From Akkermansiaceae bacterium (lineage in GTDB: Bacteria; Verrucomicrobiota; Verrucomicrobiia; Verrucomicrobiales; Akkermansiaceae), in NCBI GenBank assembly GCA_023301645.1, contig JALZUH010000054.1, positions 1 to 22,677 of the forward strand: 22,677 nucleotides of DNA. Reading direction: 5' to 3'. Under the pieces are notes generated by a model that saw nothing but the letters and a program-made list of their open reading frames with translations, did not search any database and had not been told where the DNA came from. The stretch's first letter is position 1, and each line of letters starts with the position of its first letter. The translations under genes and the position numbers were made by a program. Shown piece by piece: positions 1 to 9,223 of this stretch.

Positions 1-94
1 TAATATTAGTGAATTTGTGATTTAGTTGCAAGGTCAAAAGCGAGCTGGCTTCTATGGCTTAGTGCTCTGAAAGGAGTATGCTTTTGTTAGGGGG

Positions 95-874
95 TTAGCT
101 TTTGAAGGCATCTGTGAGGCTGGCTAGATCAGTGTCTGATGCTTGATCAGCGTCGAGGATGGCTTGCTTCTGTAATGCGGTGATTTCGGTGACGCCTTTT
201 TTGGCGAGGTCGATCATTTCGAGCATTTGCTCACTGGTGAAGATATTTTCCTCACCGCTTCCCTGTAGCTCTACGAAGTCGAGGTCTTCTGTCATGACGA
301 CATTGAAGTCGACGGAGGCGTTTTTGTCCTCTGGGTAGTCGAGGTCGAGGATAGCGGTGTCTTGGAAGACTCCCGCACTGATTCCTGCGATGAGCTTTTG
401 CATGGGGTTGGTTTTGATCTTACCCGCAGCGAGGAGCTTATTGAGGGCGATAGCAATGGCGACGCAGCCGCCGGTGACAGATGCGGTGCGGGTGCCTCCG
501 TCGGCTTGGAGCACGTCGCAGTCTAGCCATATGGTGCGCTTGCCGAGTGCCTTGAGGTCGACTACTGCCCGCAGAGATCTACCAATGAGTCGCTGGATCT
601 CAGAGGAGCGGCCGTCGAGCTTACCTGCTGAGATGTCTCGCTGCTTACGGTCGAGAGTGGAGTAGGGGAGCATGTTATATTCTGCGGTGAGCCAGCCGCC
701 TCCTACTTTTTGGTATTTCATCCAGCGTGGCACGTCTTCTTGGATCGTGACCGCGCAGATGACACGGGTGTTTCCGAAGGATACGAGCACGGAACCACTG
801 GCGTGGGGGGCGATACCTGCTTGGAATGTAATGGGGCGTAGTTCGTCGTGTTGGCGGCCGTCGTGTCTGGTCAT
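95..874 (-). CDS. rph: Ribonuclease PH
   Basis: This 259-residue protein is RNase PH, a phosphorolytic 3'-5' exoribonuclease that trims tRNA 3' ends with inorganic phosphate and releases nucleoside diphosphates. The family features are visible in order: an N-terminal RPITF segment, KLDGRSSEIQRLIGRSLRA (residues 85-103), the phosphate-binding ADGGTRTASVTGG stretch with Arg129, and the acidic catalytic region with Asp177, Asp179 and Asp183 in the LDLDYPED segment. Length is close to the usual 240-260. The start at 874 gives MTRHDGRQ, the expected beginning. It is transcribed away from lpxK, with only about 60 bp between the two start codons, filled largely by a heptamer repeat. Nothing is recognisable in the first 94 bases downstream of it. 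Confidence 0.96.
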   Translation of the reverse strand: MTRHDGRQHDELRPITFQAGIAPHASGSVLVSFGNTRVICAVTIQEDVPRWMKYQKVGGGWLTAEYNMLPYSTLDRKQRDISAGKLDGRSSEIQRLIGRSLRAVVDLKALGKRTIWLDCDVLQADGGTRTASVTGGCVAIAIALNKLLAAGKIKTNPMQKLIAGISAGVFQDTAILDLDYPEDKNASVDFNVVMTEDLDFVELQGSGEENIFTSEQMLEMIDLAKKGVTEITALQKQAILDADQASDTDLASLTDAFKS

Positions 875-885
875 GGCTTAGTTCT

Positions 886-917
886 AAGTTTGAAGTTTGA
901 AGTTTCAAGTTTGAAGT
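886..917. repeat. AAGTTTG heptamer tandem repeat between rph and lpxK
   Basis: Four head-to-tail copies of AAGTTTG run from 886 to 913 (the third copy ends in C), followed by a partial fifth AAGT. One copy change also creates a small inverted repeat, TTGAA-GT-TTCAA. The array occupies most of the spacer between the two divergent start codons, so it must lie in or beside both promoters. Changes in copy number would alter the spacing there, but no function is shown. Confidence 0.85.
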
Positions 918-934
918 ATATAAGTTCTTTCAGA

Positions 935-2161
935 ATGAGAGAGACGCTCGATGATCTGGAAAAGTGGGCGACCGAGGTGATCTTCGGTCGTATACGAGGT
1001 TTCCGCGCAACGCTAGTGCGGTGGGCACTCTGGTGCCTGTCCGGGGTGTTTCGTTTCGCTGTCTGGGTGAAGATGTCGCGTTTTCGCTATGGTATAGCAC
1101 CGCAGTATTATTTGGGCACGCAGGTCGTCAGTATCGGAAATCTCACAGTCGGAGGGACAGGGAAGACCCCTGTAGTTGAGGTGGTTGCACGAGCTCTTAC
1201 CGAACGAGGGAAGAAGCCTGCCATTCTGAGTCGCGGCTATAAGAGTAGTAAACTGCCAGAGGCGCAGCAGTGGTATTATCAGTCTGAGGATGGTAGCAGC
1301 AGCGGTGGCGAGCTTATCCCCGCAGAGGATATGCCGAAGGTGGTGAGTGCTGGCGGGGAGCCGATTCTTGATGTGAAGTATGCTGGTGATGAGCCGTGGA
1401 TGCTGGCGAAGAATCTACCCGGTGTCTGCGTCGTGGTGGATAAAAACCGCGTAAAAGGCGGTCGTTTTGCCGTTTCTGAACTGGGGGCCGATATTTTAAT
1501 TCTTGATGATGGATTGCAGAATCTTCATCTAGCTCACTCTGTCGATATTGTGCTCATTGATCAGAATTCACCATTTGGCACTGGGCAAATGCTGCCGCGG
1601 GGCACTCTGCGTGAGCCTGCACGTAATTTATGCCGAGCTGATTATATCTTTATCACGAAGTGTGATGGTAGCTCGAATGTGAAGCTTATTGAAAAAATGC
1701 GTCGATTCAATCAGCATGCTGAGATCATCGAGTGCTCACATGGCCCTCAGTATCTGGAGAATGTCTTTACGGGTGAGCGAATGCCGCTGGAGGGATTAGA
1801 TGGTAAGTATGTGGCGGCGATCAGTGGGATTGCCGTTCCTGAGAGTTTCGAAAAGATACTCAGAAATCTGGGTGCTACCGTGGAGTTTCATCGTGTATTC
1901 TCCGATCACTATACCTTCGTGCAGGATGATATTGATCAGTTCATGCAGCGCTGTGTGCGCCGTGATGTGAACTTTATCGTTACCACTGAGAAAGATGCGG
2001 TGAGATTTATGAGGCCGACTGAGCTTGATGTGCCGGTTTATTTTCTGCGTATTGAGATTAATATTCTCAAGGGGCATGAGGTCTGGGAGCATTTAATCGA
2101 GCGGGTTTGTAAGCAGAAACCGATTGATGATTACTTATTGCAGAGAGACTTAGCGGGTTAG
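935..2161 (+). CDS. lpxK: Tetraacyldisaccharide 4'-kinase (lipid A biosynthesis)
   Basis: This is LpxK, the inner-membrane kinase that phosphorylates the 4' position of the disaccharide-1-phosphate lipid A precursor. It shows that the organism makes LPS. From the chosen start (408 residues) there is an amphipathic/hydrophobic N-terminal helix (about 25-45), the P-loop GGTGKTP (73-79), ILSRGYKS (97-104), GDEPWMLA (151-158), the DDGLQ motif (191-195) and LPRGTLREP. The reading frame is open back to 848, but those 29 extra residues are encoded by the heptamer repeat and by rph start sequence, so ATG 935 is preferred. The protein is longer than the usual ~330 residues; part of this is a roughly 40-residue insertion at 105-148, between the GYKS and GDEP motifs. 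recJ follows after 70 bp on the same strand. Confidence 0.95.
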   Translation: MRETLDDLEKWATEVIFGRIRGFRATLVRWALWCLSGVFRFAVWVKMSRFRYGIAPQYYLGTQVVSIGNLTVGGTGKTPVVEVVARALTERGKKPAILSRGYKSSKLPEAQQWYYQSEDGSSSGGELIPAEDMPKVVSAGGEPILDVKYAGDEPWMLAKNLPGVCVVVDKNRVKGGRFAVSELGADILILDDGLQNLHLAHSVDIVLIDQNSPFGTGQMLPRGTLREPARNLCRADYIFITKCDGSSNVKLIEKMRRFNQHAEIIECSHGPQYLENVFTGERMPLEGLDGKYVAAISGIAVPESFEKILRNLGATVEFHRVFSDHYTFVQDDIDQFMQRCVRRDVNFIVTTEKDAVRFMRPTELDVPVYFLRIEINILKGHEVWEHLIERVCKQKPIDDYLLQRDLAG

Positions 2162-2231
2162 GTATATTTGATTACATGCTCGAGGTTTTTTCTATCCTTG
2201 TGGTGCTGATAGAAGGTCACTAGGTTAGGGC

Positions 2232-3953
2232 ATGAGTCAGAAGCAAACACAATGGGTCCTCGCGGAGATACCCGACATCCCGCCTGATGTAGATCATGGG
2301 ATACCAGAAATACTGGTAAAAATGATGCTCCAGCGCGGTGTCAAGACAGAGCAGATGGAGCAGTTTCTGCGCCCACGCTTGCGCGATCTACAAGACCCGT
2401 ATCTCCTTCCCGATATCGAGGAGGCTGTGGGGCGCATACTAAGTGCCATTGATGCAGGTGAGAAGATCTGTGTTTATGGTGACTATGATGTCGATGGTAT
2501 CACGTCGGTGACGATCATGACCAAGGTGCTGCAAGCTTATGGCGCTGAGGTAAGGAGCTTTATCCCGCGCCGAGGGCCTGAGGGCTATGGCTTGAATCAA
2601 GCGGCTCTTGAGCGCTGCATGCAGGAGGGCTTGCCCGACTTGATGATTACTGTCGATTGTGGCACGGCTTCCTTTGATGAGATAGCATTACTTAAAAAAC
2701 AAGGTGTCGATGTCATTGTCGTCGATCACCACGAAATGCCACCTGAGGGGAAACCAGACTGCGCGGCAGTGGTAAATCCCAAATGTGGCATCATGGATGC
2801 TTCAGATACTTCACAGGGCTTTCCCTTTGAGTATTTATGCGCGGCCGGCGTGGTCTTTAAGCTATCCCATGCTCTTCTCAAAAGAAGACAGGTGGCAGGC
2901 TTTGATCTGAAGCAGTGCCTTGACCTTGTCGCTATGGCTACAGTTTCCGATATTGTGCCACTGGTGGATGAGAACCGACTCTTAGTTCGTCATGGACTCA
3001 GGCAGATGGAGTCGACGTCGAGCATTGGTCTACGGGCATTGATGGATGTGGCTCAGGTGAAGGGCCCCTTGGTGAGTGCTGATGTGGGGTTTCGTATTGG
3101 GCCCCGTATTAATGCCGCAGGTAGGATGGACTGCCCAGAGGACGCACTTGCCGCTCTGCGGACGAGAGACCCTGAAGAGGCGGTCGAATTAGCAGAACTT
3201 CTGGATACTCATAATAAAAATCGCCAAGCCGAGGAGGTGAGAATTCATAAAGAGGCGATGACTATGCTAGAGGAGAATCATGATCCTAGTGAGCCAGTGA
3301 TCGTGCTAGGCTCGCGTGATTGGCACCCGGGTGTCGTTGGTATTGTGGCTTCGCGCATGATGCGTCGATTTCATAAGCCAGCCTTTATTATTGCTGTCGA
3401 TTCAGAGGGTATTGGTAAAGGAAGTGGGCGCAGTATTGGTGGAGTTTCTCTCATGGAGGCGATCAATGCAGGTAGAGAGCATATCATCGCTGGAGGTGGC
3501 CATGCCATGGCAGCTGGGGTGAGTATCAACGAGGAGAGGATTCCCGACTTCCGTGCTAGCTTCACCCGATACGTAACGGAGAATGTGAGCGAGGAGGATC
3601 GTCGTTCAAGACTTCATATTGATGCTGATATTTCCTTTTCTGAGCTTTCACTAGATTTCCTCAGTAGCTATGAGCTGCTGCAGCCATTTGGTGCGGCTAA
3701 TCCTGAGCCTACCTTTATGAGTAGGAAGGTGTATCTGACTGAGCCGCCACGAGAGCTGAAGAATCATCATCTGAAACTCTCGATGAAACAGAATGAATGC
3801 TGGCATGATGCGATGTTCTTCGGCGCGGGTGAGCGCGAGCTTCCTGCTCAGCCGTGGGATATTGCCTTTACGATTAGTCGTAATGTTTTCCGTGGCCGAA
3901 CCAGTCTCCAAGTAGTCATTCAGGACGTGCGAGCGCATGTCACTGAGGCGTAA
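2232..3953 (+). CDS. recJ: Single-stranded-DNA-specific 5'-3' exonuclease RecJ
   Basis: RecJ degrades single-stranded DNA 5' to 3' in recombinational and mismatch repair. The 573-residue length is typical. The DHH phosphoesterase motifs are all present: DYDVDG (84-89), DCGT (142-145) and the signature DHHE (165-168), which together hold the catalytic metals. The DHHA1 substrate-binding motif GGHAMAAG lies at about 422-429, and a C-terminal OB-like segment follows. No good ribosome-binding site precedes ATG 2232, as for most genes here. It sits between lpxK (70 bp upstream) and recG (18 bp downstream), which suggests one transcript. RecJ and RecG both act on stalled or broken forks, so the pairing makes functional sense. 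Confidence 0.97.
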   Translation: MSQKQTQWVLAEIPDIPPDVDHGIPEILVKMMLQRGVKTEQMEQFLRPRLRDLQDPYLLPDIEEAVGRILSAIDAGEKICVYGDYDVDGITSVTIMTKVLQAYGAEVRSFIPRRGPEGYGLNQAALERCMQEGLPDLMITVDCGTASFDEIALLKKQGVDVIVVDHHEMPPEGKPDCAAVVNPKCGIMDASDTSQGFPFEYLCAAGVVFKLSHALLKRRQVAGFDLKQCLDLVAMATVSDIVPLVDENRLLVRHGLRQMESTSSIGLRALMDVAQVKGPLVSADVGFRIGPRINAAGRMDCPEDALAALRTRDPEEAVELAELLDTHNKNRQAEEVRIHKEAMTMLEENHDPSEPVIVLGSRDWHPGVVGIVASRMMRRFHKPAFIIAVDSEGIGKGSGRSIGGVSLMEAINAGREHIIAGGGHAMAAGVSINEERIPDFRASFTRYVTENVSEEDRRSRLHIDADISFSELSLDFLSSYELLQPFGAANPEPTFMSRKVYLTEPPRELKNHHLKLSMKQNECWHDAMFFGAGERELPAQPWDIAFTISRNVFRGRTSLQVVIQDVRAHVTEA

Positions 3954-3971
3954 ATACCCCAGTAGGCTAAT

Positions 3972-6077
3972 ATGCAGCTGCTCCGTGCCAGTGATCCTCT
4001 GATCTCAGCTGATTTCATCTCAGCGAAGGATCAGCTTGCCTATGACTCTGCTGGTCTGAGCACGGTGGCTGACTTGCTGGCACGCATCCCTAAGCGCTAC
4101 GAGGATCGGCGCGCTTTTGACGCCTTTCCGCTACAGGTCGGTGGCGGTTCATGCTGCTTGCGAGGGCGAGTAGTTGACACCCAAGTCCGAGGATTTGGTG
4201 GTAAAGGCGGTTTTTTTGAGGCCATCGTAGAGGAAATCACAGGTGATGGTGTCGGTGGTGGGGTTTTTGATTCTAATAAAATCACCTGCCGCTGGTTCAA
4301 CATGCCGTGGATGAAGAATGCTCTAGCAGCAGGTCACGAGCTAGTTCTCTATGGTAAGCCCAAGGAGGCCACAAGAGGGCTGAAGGAGCATCTAGGTCGC
4401 ATCGTCATGGATCACCCCGACTATGAGATCGTCGGTGAGGGTGAGCATGAGAGTATTTCGATTCATTTAGAGCGAATTGTGCCCGTTTATAAGGGGGTAA
4501 GTGGTATTGTTCAGAGGCGATTGCGTGAGCATGTCTTTGGTGTGTTAGAGCAGCTGGATGCGAGCTCGATAGAATCAGTCTATGATGTCGATGCGAGCTA
4601 TCCTAGACTTGAGGCTCTGCGTGAGGTGCACTTTCCTGAGAGTGAGGAGCAGGCGCAGGCCGCTAGACGATACTTCGCCCTTGAAGAGTTCTTCGCCCTG
4701 CAGCTAAGTGTGCTGTGGAAGCGTGCCCGCTATCGTGATGCCACTGGGCGAGAGCTTGGCAAGAAGACAGCCTTGCTCACGGAGTTTTATCACAGCTTGC
4801 CTTTTGATCTCACTGGAGCGCAGAAGCGTAGCGTGAAAGAAATCATTGCGGACATGCGAACCCCCTACCCGATGAGCCGTATGCTGCAGGGCGATGTGGG
4901 CTCGGGTAAGACATTTGTGGCGATGTGTGCGATGTTATTGGCGGTGGATTCAGGGGTGCAAGCGGTGCTGATGGCACCCACCCAGATACTCGCTGAGCAG
5001 CATTACCTGACTTTTGTAAAATGGTTAGAACCTCTAGGCATTAGAATCTCGCTGCGGACAGGCTCCCGACAACAAGACAACTTTCTAAGTAGTGCTGAAG
5101 AGGCTGAGTCGGAATCGATACTATCACCGCAGATGATCATCGGCACGCATGCATTACTCTATGATGCGGTGGAGTTCACTGATCTAGGCTTAGTCGTCAT
5201 TGATGAGCAGCATAAGTTTGGTGTGGGACAGAGGGCTGCACTCATTAAGCAAGGTGTGTTACCTGATGTGCTAGTGATGACGGCGACACCGATTCCTCGC
5301 AGCCTGACGTTAACGATGTATGGCGACTTGGATGTTTCCCTTCTCGATGAGCGCCCCGCTGGCAGAGGTGAAATCAACACCGGTATCAGGGTGAAGCCGA
5401 AGGTGACCGATATTTCGAAGTTTCTCAAAGCCGAGCTAAGTAAGGGCAGGCAGGCTTATCTCGTCTACCCACTCGTGGAGCAAAGTGATCGCCTCAAGGT
5501 GGGTGCTGCCACCGTGGAGTATGAAAAATGGGTGAAGAGGTTATCCAAGTTCTCAGTCGGTCTGCTACATGGCAAGATGTCTGGTGAAGAAAAAGATGAG
5601 GTAATGACAAAATTCCGCGATGGTGAGCTTCACGTCCTCGTGGCGACTACGGTTATCGAAGTGGGTGTGGATGTCCCTAATGCTAATATTATGATCATTG
5701 ATCATGCAGAAAGATTTGGCCTAGCTCAGCTCCACCAGCTCAGGGGGCGTATTGGTAGGGGCGAGCACAAGAGCTACTGCGTGCTGGCGACAGATGGTAA
5801 ATCACCGGACGCCTTGGAGAAATTAGAGGTGCTGGCAGGCACAAGTGATGGTTTTAAAATCGCCGAGGCAGACTTACGCATGCGCGGGCCAGGAGATGTG
5901 CTAGGCACGCAGCAGAGTGGTTTGGCAGATTTGAAATTTGTCGAGTTTCTCGCAGATATCCCTCTCATTACTGAGGCAAGAAAGCTGGCTGAAAAGGTGC
6001 TGATCGACGACCCGCTACTCGAAAAAAATCCCCGCCTGCTCAAGCTCATTGAGGACGGGGACGTGCAAGTAGGATAG
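3972..6077 (+). CDS. recG: ATP-dependent DNA helicase RecG
   Basis: RecG is the superfamily 2 helicase/translocase that remodels stalled replication forks and branch-migrates Holliday junctions. The 701-residue protein has the wedge/OB domain at the N terminus (roughly 1-200), then the helicase core: Walker A GDVGSGKT (307-314), the DEQH box (411-414), motif III TATPIPRS, and the C-terminal motifs around VGVDVPNA and QLRGRIGRG. The domain order and length are those of the family. A glycine-rich run in the wedge domain (about residues 91-97) is a slight oddity. Its stop codon lies only 15 bp from the convergent glyoxalase gene, with no obvious terminator in between, so the two transcripts may overlap. 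Confidence 0.97.
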   Translation: MQLLRASDPLISADFISAKDQLAYDSAGLSTVADLLARIPKRYEDRRAFDAFPLQVGGGSCCLRGRVVDTQVRGFGGKGGFFEAIVEEITGDGVGGGVFDSNKITCRWFNMPWMKNALAAGHELVLYGKPKEATRGLKEHLGRIVMDHPDYEIVGEGEHESISIHLERIVPVYKGVSGIVQRRLREHVFGVLEQLDASSIESVYDVDASYPRLEALREVHFPESEEQAQAARRYFALEEFFALQLSVLWKRARYRDATGRELGKKTALLTEFYHSLPFDLTGAQKRSVKEIIADMRTPYPMSRMLQGDVGSGKTFVAMCAMLLAVDSGVQAVLMAPTQILAEQHYLTFVKWLEPLGIRISLRTGSRQQDNFLSSAEEAESESILSPQMIIGTHALLYDAVEFTDLGLVVIDEQHKFGVGQRAALIKQGVLPDVLVMTATPIPRSLTLTMYGDLDVSLLDERPAGRGEINTGIRVKPKVTDISKFLKAELSKGRQAYLVYPLVEQSDRLKVGAATVEYEKWVKRLSKFSVGLLHGKMSGEEKDEVMTKFRDGELHVLVATTVIEVGVDVPNANIMIIDHAERFGLAQLHQLRGRIGRGEHKSYCVLATDGKSPDALEKLEVLAGTSDGFKIAEADLRMRGPGDVLGTQQSGLADLKFVEFLADIPLITEARKLAEKVLIDDPLLEKNPRLLKLIEDGDVQVG

Positions 6078-6092
6078 GGCTAATGGGGAGAA

Positions 6093-6467
6093 TTAGCGCT
6101 CAAGAATCTCGACTTCGTAGCCGTCAGGGTCGGTGACAAAAGCCATTTTCTTCTCACCACTGGAGAATTTCTCCTGCCACTTTGATGGCCAGATTTCGAT
6201 GCCGGCGCCTTCAAGCTCACCGCAGTAGGCAATGATGTCAGATACGCCCAGGGCGGTGTGCATGAGGTCTTCTGGGAACTCAACCTTGAAGTCAGGGGAG
6301 TAAGTGAGCTCAAGAAAGTGATCGTTACCCGGTAGGTGTAAAAAGGCGAGTTGATTACCCTGAGGTGAGGTCTTCTGCTCACCTAGTTCGAAGCCGAGAG
6401 TTTGGTAGAATTTGATACTAGCCTTGGGGTCAGAAACACGGATGCGCGTGTGCAGGAATTTAATCAT
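6093..6467 (-). CDS. Glyoxalase I-like VOC-family enzyme
   Basis: This 124-residue protein is a single vicinal-oxygen-chelate domain most like lactoylglutathione lyase (GloA), which isomerises the hemithioacetal of methylglyoxal. The start LHTRIRVSDPKASIKFYQ and the end DPDGYEVEILE are the two typical halves. The four metal-ligand positions known from E. coli GloA have matching residues here: His6, Glu53, His70 and Glu120. This supports a working metal enzyme, but the true thiol cofactor and substrate cannot be told from sequence. It is an isolated gene, convergent with recG. The long clpC terminator lies about 90 bp upstream of its start, so it probably has its own promoter between 6468 and 6556. 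Confidence 0.85.
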   Translation of the reverse strand: MIKFLHTRIRVSDPKASIKFYQTLGFELGEQKTSPQGNQLAFLHLPGNDHFLELTYSPDFKVEFPEDLMHTALGVSDIIAYCGELEGAGIEIWPSKWQEKFSSGEKKMAFVTDPDGYEVEILER

Positions 6468-6558
6468 GCTCTAGTTGTGTATCTTGAGAACAGCGAGGTC
6501 AAGGTCTGCTTTAGCATGGTCGTAGAATAACCTGACGAGAGGGCAGAGATAAGAGCAC

Positions 6559-6632
6559 AAAAAAGCCCCTCACCTTGGATCTCTAGCTTATCAATGATAT
6601 TGATAAATCTGGAGCTTGAGGTGAGCGGCTTT
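6559..6632 (-). terminator. Long rho-independent terminator of clpC
   Basis: Read on the minus strand, this follows the clpC stop. The outer stem pairs 6562-6575 (AAAGCCCCTCACCT) with 6619-6632 over 14 positions with one C-C mismatch. A middle 6-bp stem pairs 6581-6586 with 6609-6614. An inner perfect 8-bp stem, TTATCAAT/ATTGATAA, closes on a 3-base loop (6588-6606). A six-base run of A on the plus strand at 6559-6564 gives the U-tract on the minus strand. It separates the mcsA-mcsB-clpC transcript from the downstream glyoxalase gene. Confidence 0.88.
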
Positions 6633-6650
6633 GGTTAGATGCTTGATTGT

Positions 6651-9173
6651 TTAAGCCTTCGCTTTTCCTTTACCCTTGCCGGTGTCGCTACCCTTACTTT
6701 TAGGAACGACAGGCTTGAAGGTGAGCTCCTCGGTTTTCTTTATCCGAGCGACCTTGACGGTGTCACCTTCCTTGATGTCAGAGCGTAGGAGGGCTTCAGC
6801 GAGTGGGTCTTCGAGGTAGCGTTCTACAGCGCGGCGCATGGGGCGTGCTCCGTAGTTTGGATCGTAGCCTTTTTCCATGAGGAGTCTGCGAGCATCGGCA
6901 CCAAGCTTGAGCTTGATTCCTTTGTCTTCGAGGCGCTTGAAGAGCTTGCTGCACTCGAGATCGACGATGACGTTGAGGGCTTCTTTTTCGAGCATGTGGA
7001 AGACCACGGCTTCATCGAGACGGTTGAGGAACTCTGGCTTGAACTGTCTTTTGGCCTCTTCGAGAATCTTACCCTTCATGGTGTCGAAGTCTGCTTCATC
7101 ATTATCCATCGCACCAAATCCGAGTGTGGACTGACGCTTAATGGTTGAGGCACCTACATTCGATGTGAGGATGATAATTGTATTTCTGAAGTCGATCTTG
7201 CGACCGAAGCTGTCGGTGATCGTTCCCTCTTCAAGGATCTGAAGGAGGAGGTTCATCACATCTGGGTGAGCTTTTTCAATCTCGTCGAAAAGAACCACTG
7301 AGTATGGACGACGGCGCACAGCCTCAGAGAGCTGGCCACCTTCATCATAGCCGACATAGCCCGGAGGCGAGCCAATGAGGCGTGAGGTGGAGAACTTCTC
7401 CATATACTCCGACATATCAATCTGAATGAGGGAATCAGCATCGCCGAACATGAATTCAGCAAGATTACGCGCAAGGAATGTTTTACCCACACCTGTAGGT
7501 CCGAGGAAGAGGAATGATCCGATCGGGCGACGCGGGTCTTTGAGATCAGCACGTGAGCGTCTGAGTGCTTTGGAAATAGCTGTCACAGCCGTGTCTTGGC
7601 CGATGACTGCTTGCTTGATTTGCTCCTCCATCTTGAGGAGCTTATCAGCTTCCTTCTGCTCCATACGCTGAAGGGGCACGCCAGTCCATTTGGAGATCAC
7701 ATTCATGATGTTGTCTTCTCCGACTTCGATGATGGTTTCCTCGCTCTTTTCCTTCCATGTGCCTAGGGTTTCTTCGAGCTCCTGCTGTGCTTGCTTCTCA
7801 GCATCGCGTTTAGCAGCGGCTTCTTCGAAGTTTTGATCGTTGATGGCAGCTATTTTCTCTTCCTGAATCTGGATGATTTTTGCTTCGAGCTTTCTGAGTG
7901 AAGGCGGGCGTGTCATCTGACCGATGCGGGCAAGTGATCCAGCTTCGTCGAGCACATCAATAGCCTTATCTGGTAGGTAGCGATCGGCAAGGTAGCGTGC
8001 TGATAGCTTGACTGAAGCTACGATAGCCTCAGGTGTGTATTTCGCCTTGTGGTGATCTTCGTATTTAAACTGGAGACCTTGGAGGATAGCAATGGCGTCT
8101 TTCTCAGATGGTTCGTCGACCTTCACCTTCTGGAAGCGTCGCTCGAGAGCGGAGTCCTTTTCGATAAACTTGCGGTATTCATTCATCGTGGTAGCGCCCA
8201 CACACTGCAGCTCTGATCGAGATAGTGCTGGCTTGATGATATTAGACGCATCCATAGCTCCTTCTGCTGAGCCTGCACCGACGATGGTGTGAAGTTCATC
8301 AATAAAGAGAATAATATTTCCTGATTTGCGGATTTCATCCATCACTGCCTTGATGCGCTCTTCGAACTGACCACGATACTTCGTGCCAGCTACCATGAGT
8401 GCAAGATCAAGAGTAACGACACGCTTCTCTCTGAGGAGTTCTGGCACGTTGCCATTGACGATTTCCTGAGCGAGACCTTCGATGATAGCCGTCTTGCCAA
8501 CACCAGCTTCACCGATGAGGACAGGGTTGTTTTTGGTGCGGCGGCAGAGGATCTGAATGACGCGCTGAATCTCTTCGCTGCGCCCAATGACAGGGTCGAG
8601 CTTGTCCTTCTCAGCCATCTTGGTGAGATCACGGCCGAATGCCTTGAGCGCAGGGGTGCTTGTTTTGCCCTCACCCTCAGATTCGGCGCCTGCTTCTTCG
8701 AATTCTTCAAACTCATCACCCATATCTTCTGGGTTAAAGTTAGGGTCGATCTCGGCAAGGATTTCTTGGCGAGTTTGGTTAATGTCAACATTCAGGCTAG
8801 AGAGCACCCGTGCAGCTACCCCTTCGCCTTCGCGTAGGAGCCCTAGCAGTAAGTGCTCAGTTCCTACGTATGAGTGCTCTAGCTGCTCGGCTTCTTTATT
8901 AGAGAGTGAGAGGACTTTTTTCACTCTCGGTGTGTAAGGGATGTTTCCCGATACAGCACTCTCTGGGCCTGAGCCTACCTGCTTTTCGACTTCCTTACGG
9001 ACGGTGTCGAGGTCGAGTCCCATGTTCTGTAGCACGCTTACTGCCACGCCTTGACCGAGCTTGATGAGCCCTAGGAGGATGTGTTCGGTGCCGACGTAGT
9101 TATGATTGAAGCGCTGCGCTTCTTTGCGAGCGAGGGCGAGCACTTGCTGTGCTCTGGGTGTGAAGTTATTCAT
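6651..9173 (-). CDS. clpC: ClpC-type AAA+ unfoldase (ATP-dependent Clp protease ATPase subunit)
   Basis: ClpC is a hexameric two-ring AAA+ unfoldase that threads proteins into the ClpP peptidase. Domains in order: two Clp_N repeats (about 3-65 and 80-143), an acidic linker (150-170), the first AAA+ ring with Walker A GEAGVGKT (221-228) and Walker B with IDELH, a UVR/M-domain coiled coil (about 426-470) that marks ClpC rather than ClpA or ClpB, then the second ring with GPTGVGKT (558-565) and FDEIEKAH. An LGF tripeptide (684-686) sits where ClpC carries its ClpP-docking loop. The tail is rich in Lys and Gly. In Firmicutes the M-domain and N-domain bind adaptors such as MecA and McsB. Here mcsB ends 50 bp upstream on the same strand, which supports adaptor coupling. 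No clpP is in the window. Confidence 0.96.
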   Translation of the reverse strand: MNNFTPRAQQVLALARKEAQRFNHNYVGTEHILLGLIKLGQGVAVSVLQNMGLDLDTVRKEVEKQVGSGPESAVSGNIPYTPRVKKVLSLSNKEAEQLEHSYVGTEHLLLGLLREGEGVAARVLSSLNVDINQTRQEILAEIDPNFNPEDMGDEFEEFEEAGAESEGEGKTSTPALKAFGRDLTKMAEKDKLDPVIGRSEEIQRVIQILCRRTKNNPVLIGEAGVGKTAIIEGLAQEIVNGNVPELLREKRVVTLDLALMVAGTKYRGQFEERIKAVMDEIRKSGNIILFIDELHTIVGAGSAEGAMDASNIIKPALSRSELQCVGATTMNEYRKFIEKDSALERRFQKVKVDEPSEKDAIAILQGLQFKYEDHHKAKYTPEAIVASVKLSARYLADRYLPDKAIDVLDEAGSLARIGQMTRPPSLRKLEAKIIQIQEEKIAAINDQNFEEAAAKRDAEKQAQQELEETLGTWKEKSEETIIEVGEDNIMNVISKWTGVPLQRMEQKEADKLLKMEEQIKQAVIGQDTAVTAISKALRRSRADLKDPRRPIGSFLFLGPTGVGKTFLARNLAEFMFGDADSLIQIDMSEYMEKFSTSRLIGSPPGYVGYDEGGQLSEAVRRRPYSVVLFDEIEKAHPDVMNLLLQILEEGTITDSFGRKIDFRNTIIILTSNVGASTIKRQSTLGFGAMDNDEADFDTMKGKILEEAKRQFKPEFLNRLDEAVVFHMLEKEALNVIVDLECSKLFKRLEDKGIKLKLGADARRLLMEKGYDPNYGARPMRRAVERYLEDPLAEALLRSDIKEGDTVKVARIKKTEELTFKPVVPKSKGSDTGKGKGKAKA

Positions 9174-9223
9174 GGTCGTAAATGATGCTTAAAATAGTGG
9201 GTGATCAGAGTGTAAATGCTACT

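Noticed and set aside
848..934. 29-residue upstream extension of the LpxK reading frame
   Set aside because: It overlaps the rph start and is encoded by the heptamer repeat; ATG 935 gives a normal LpxK N terminus.
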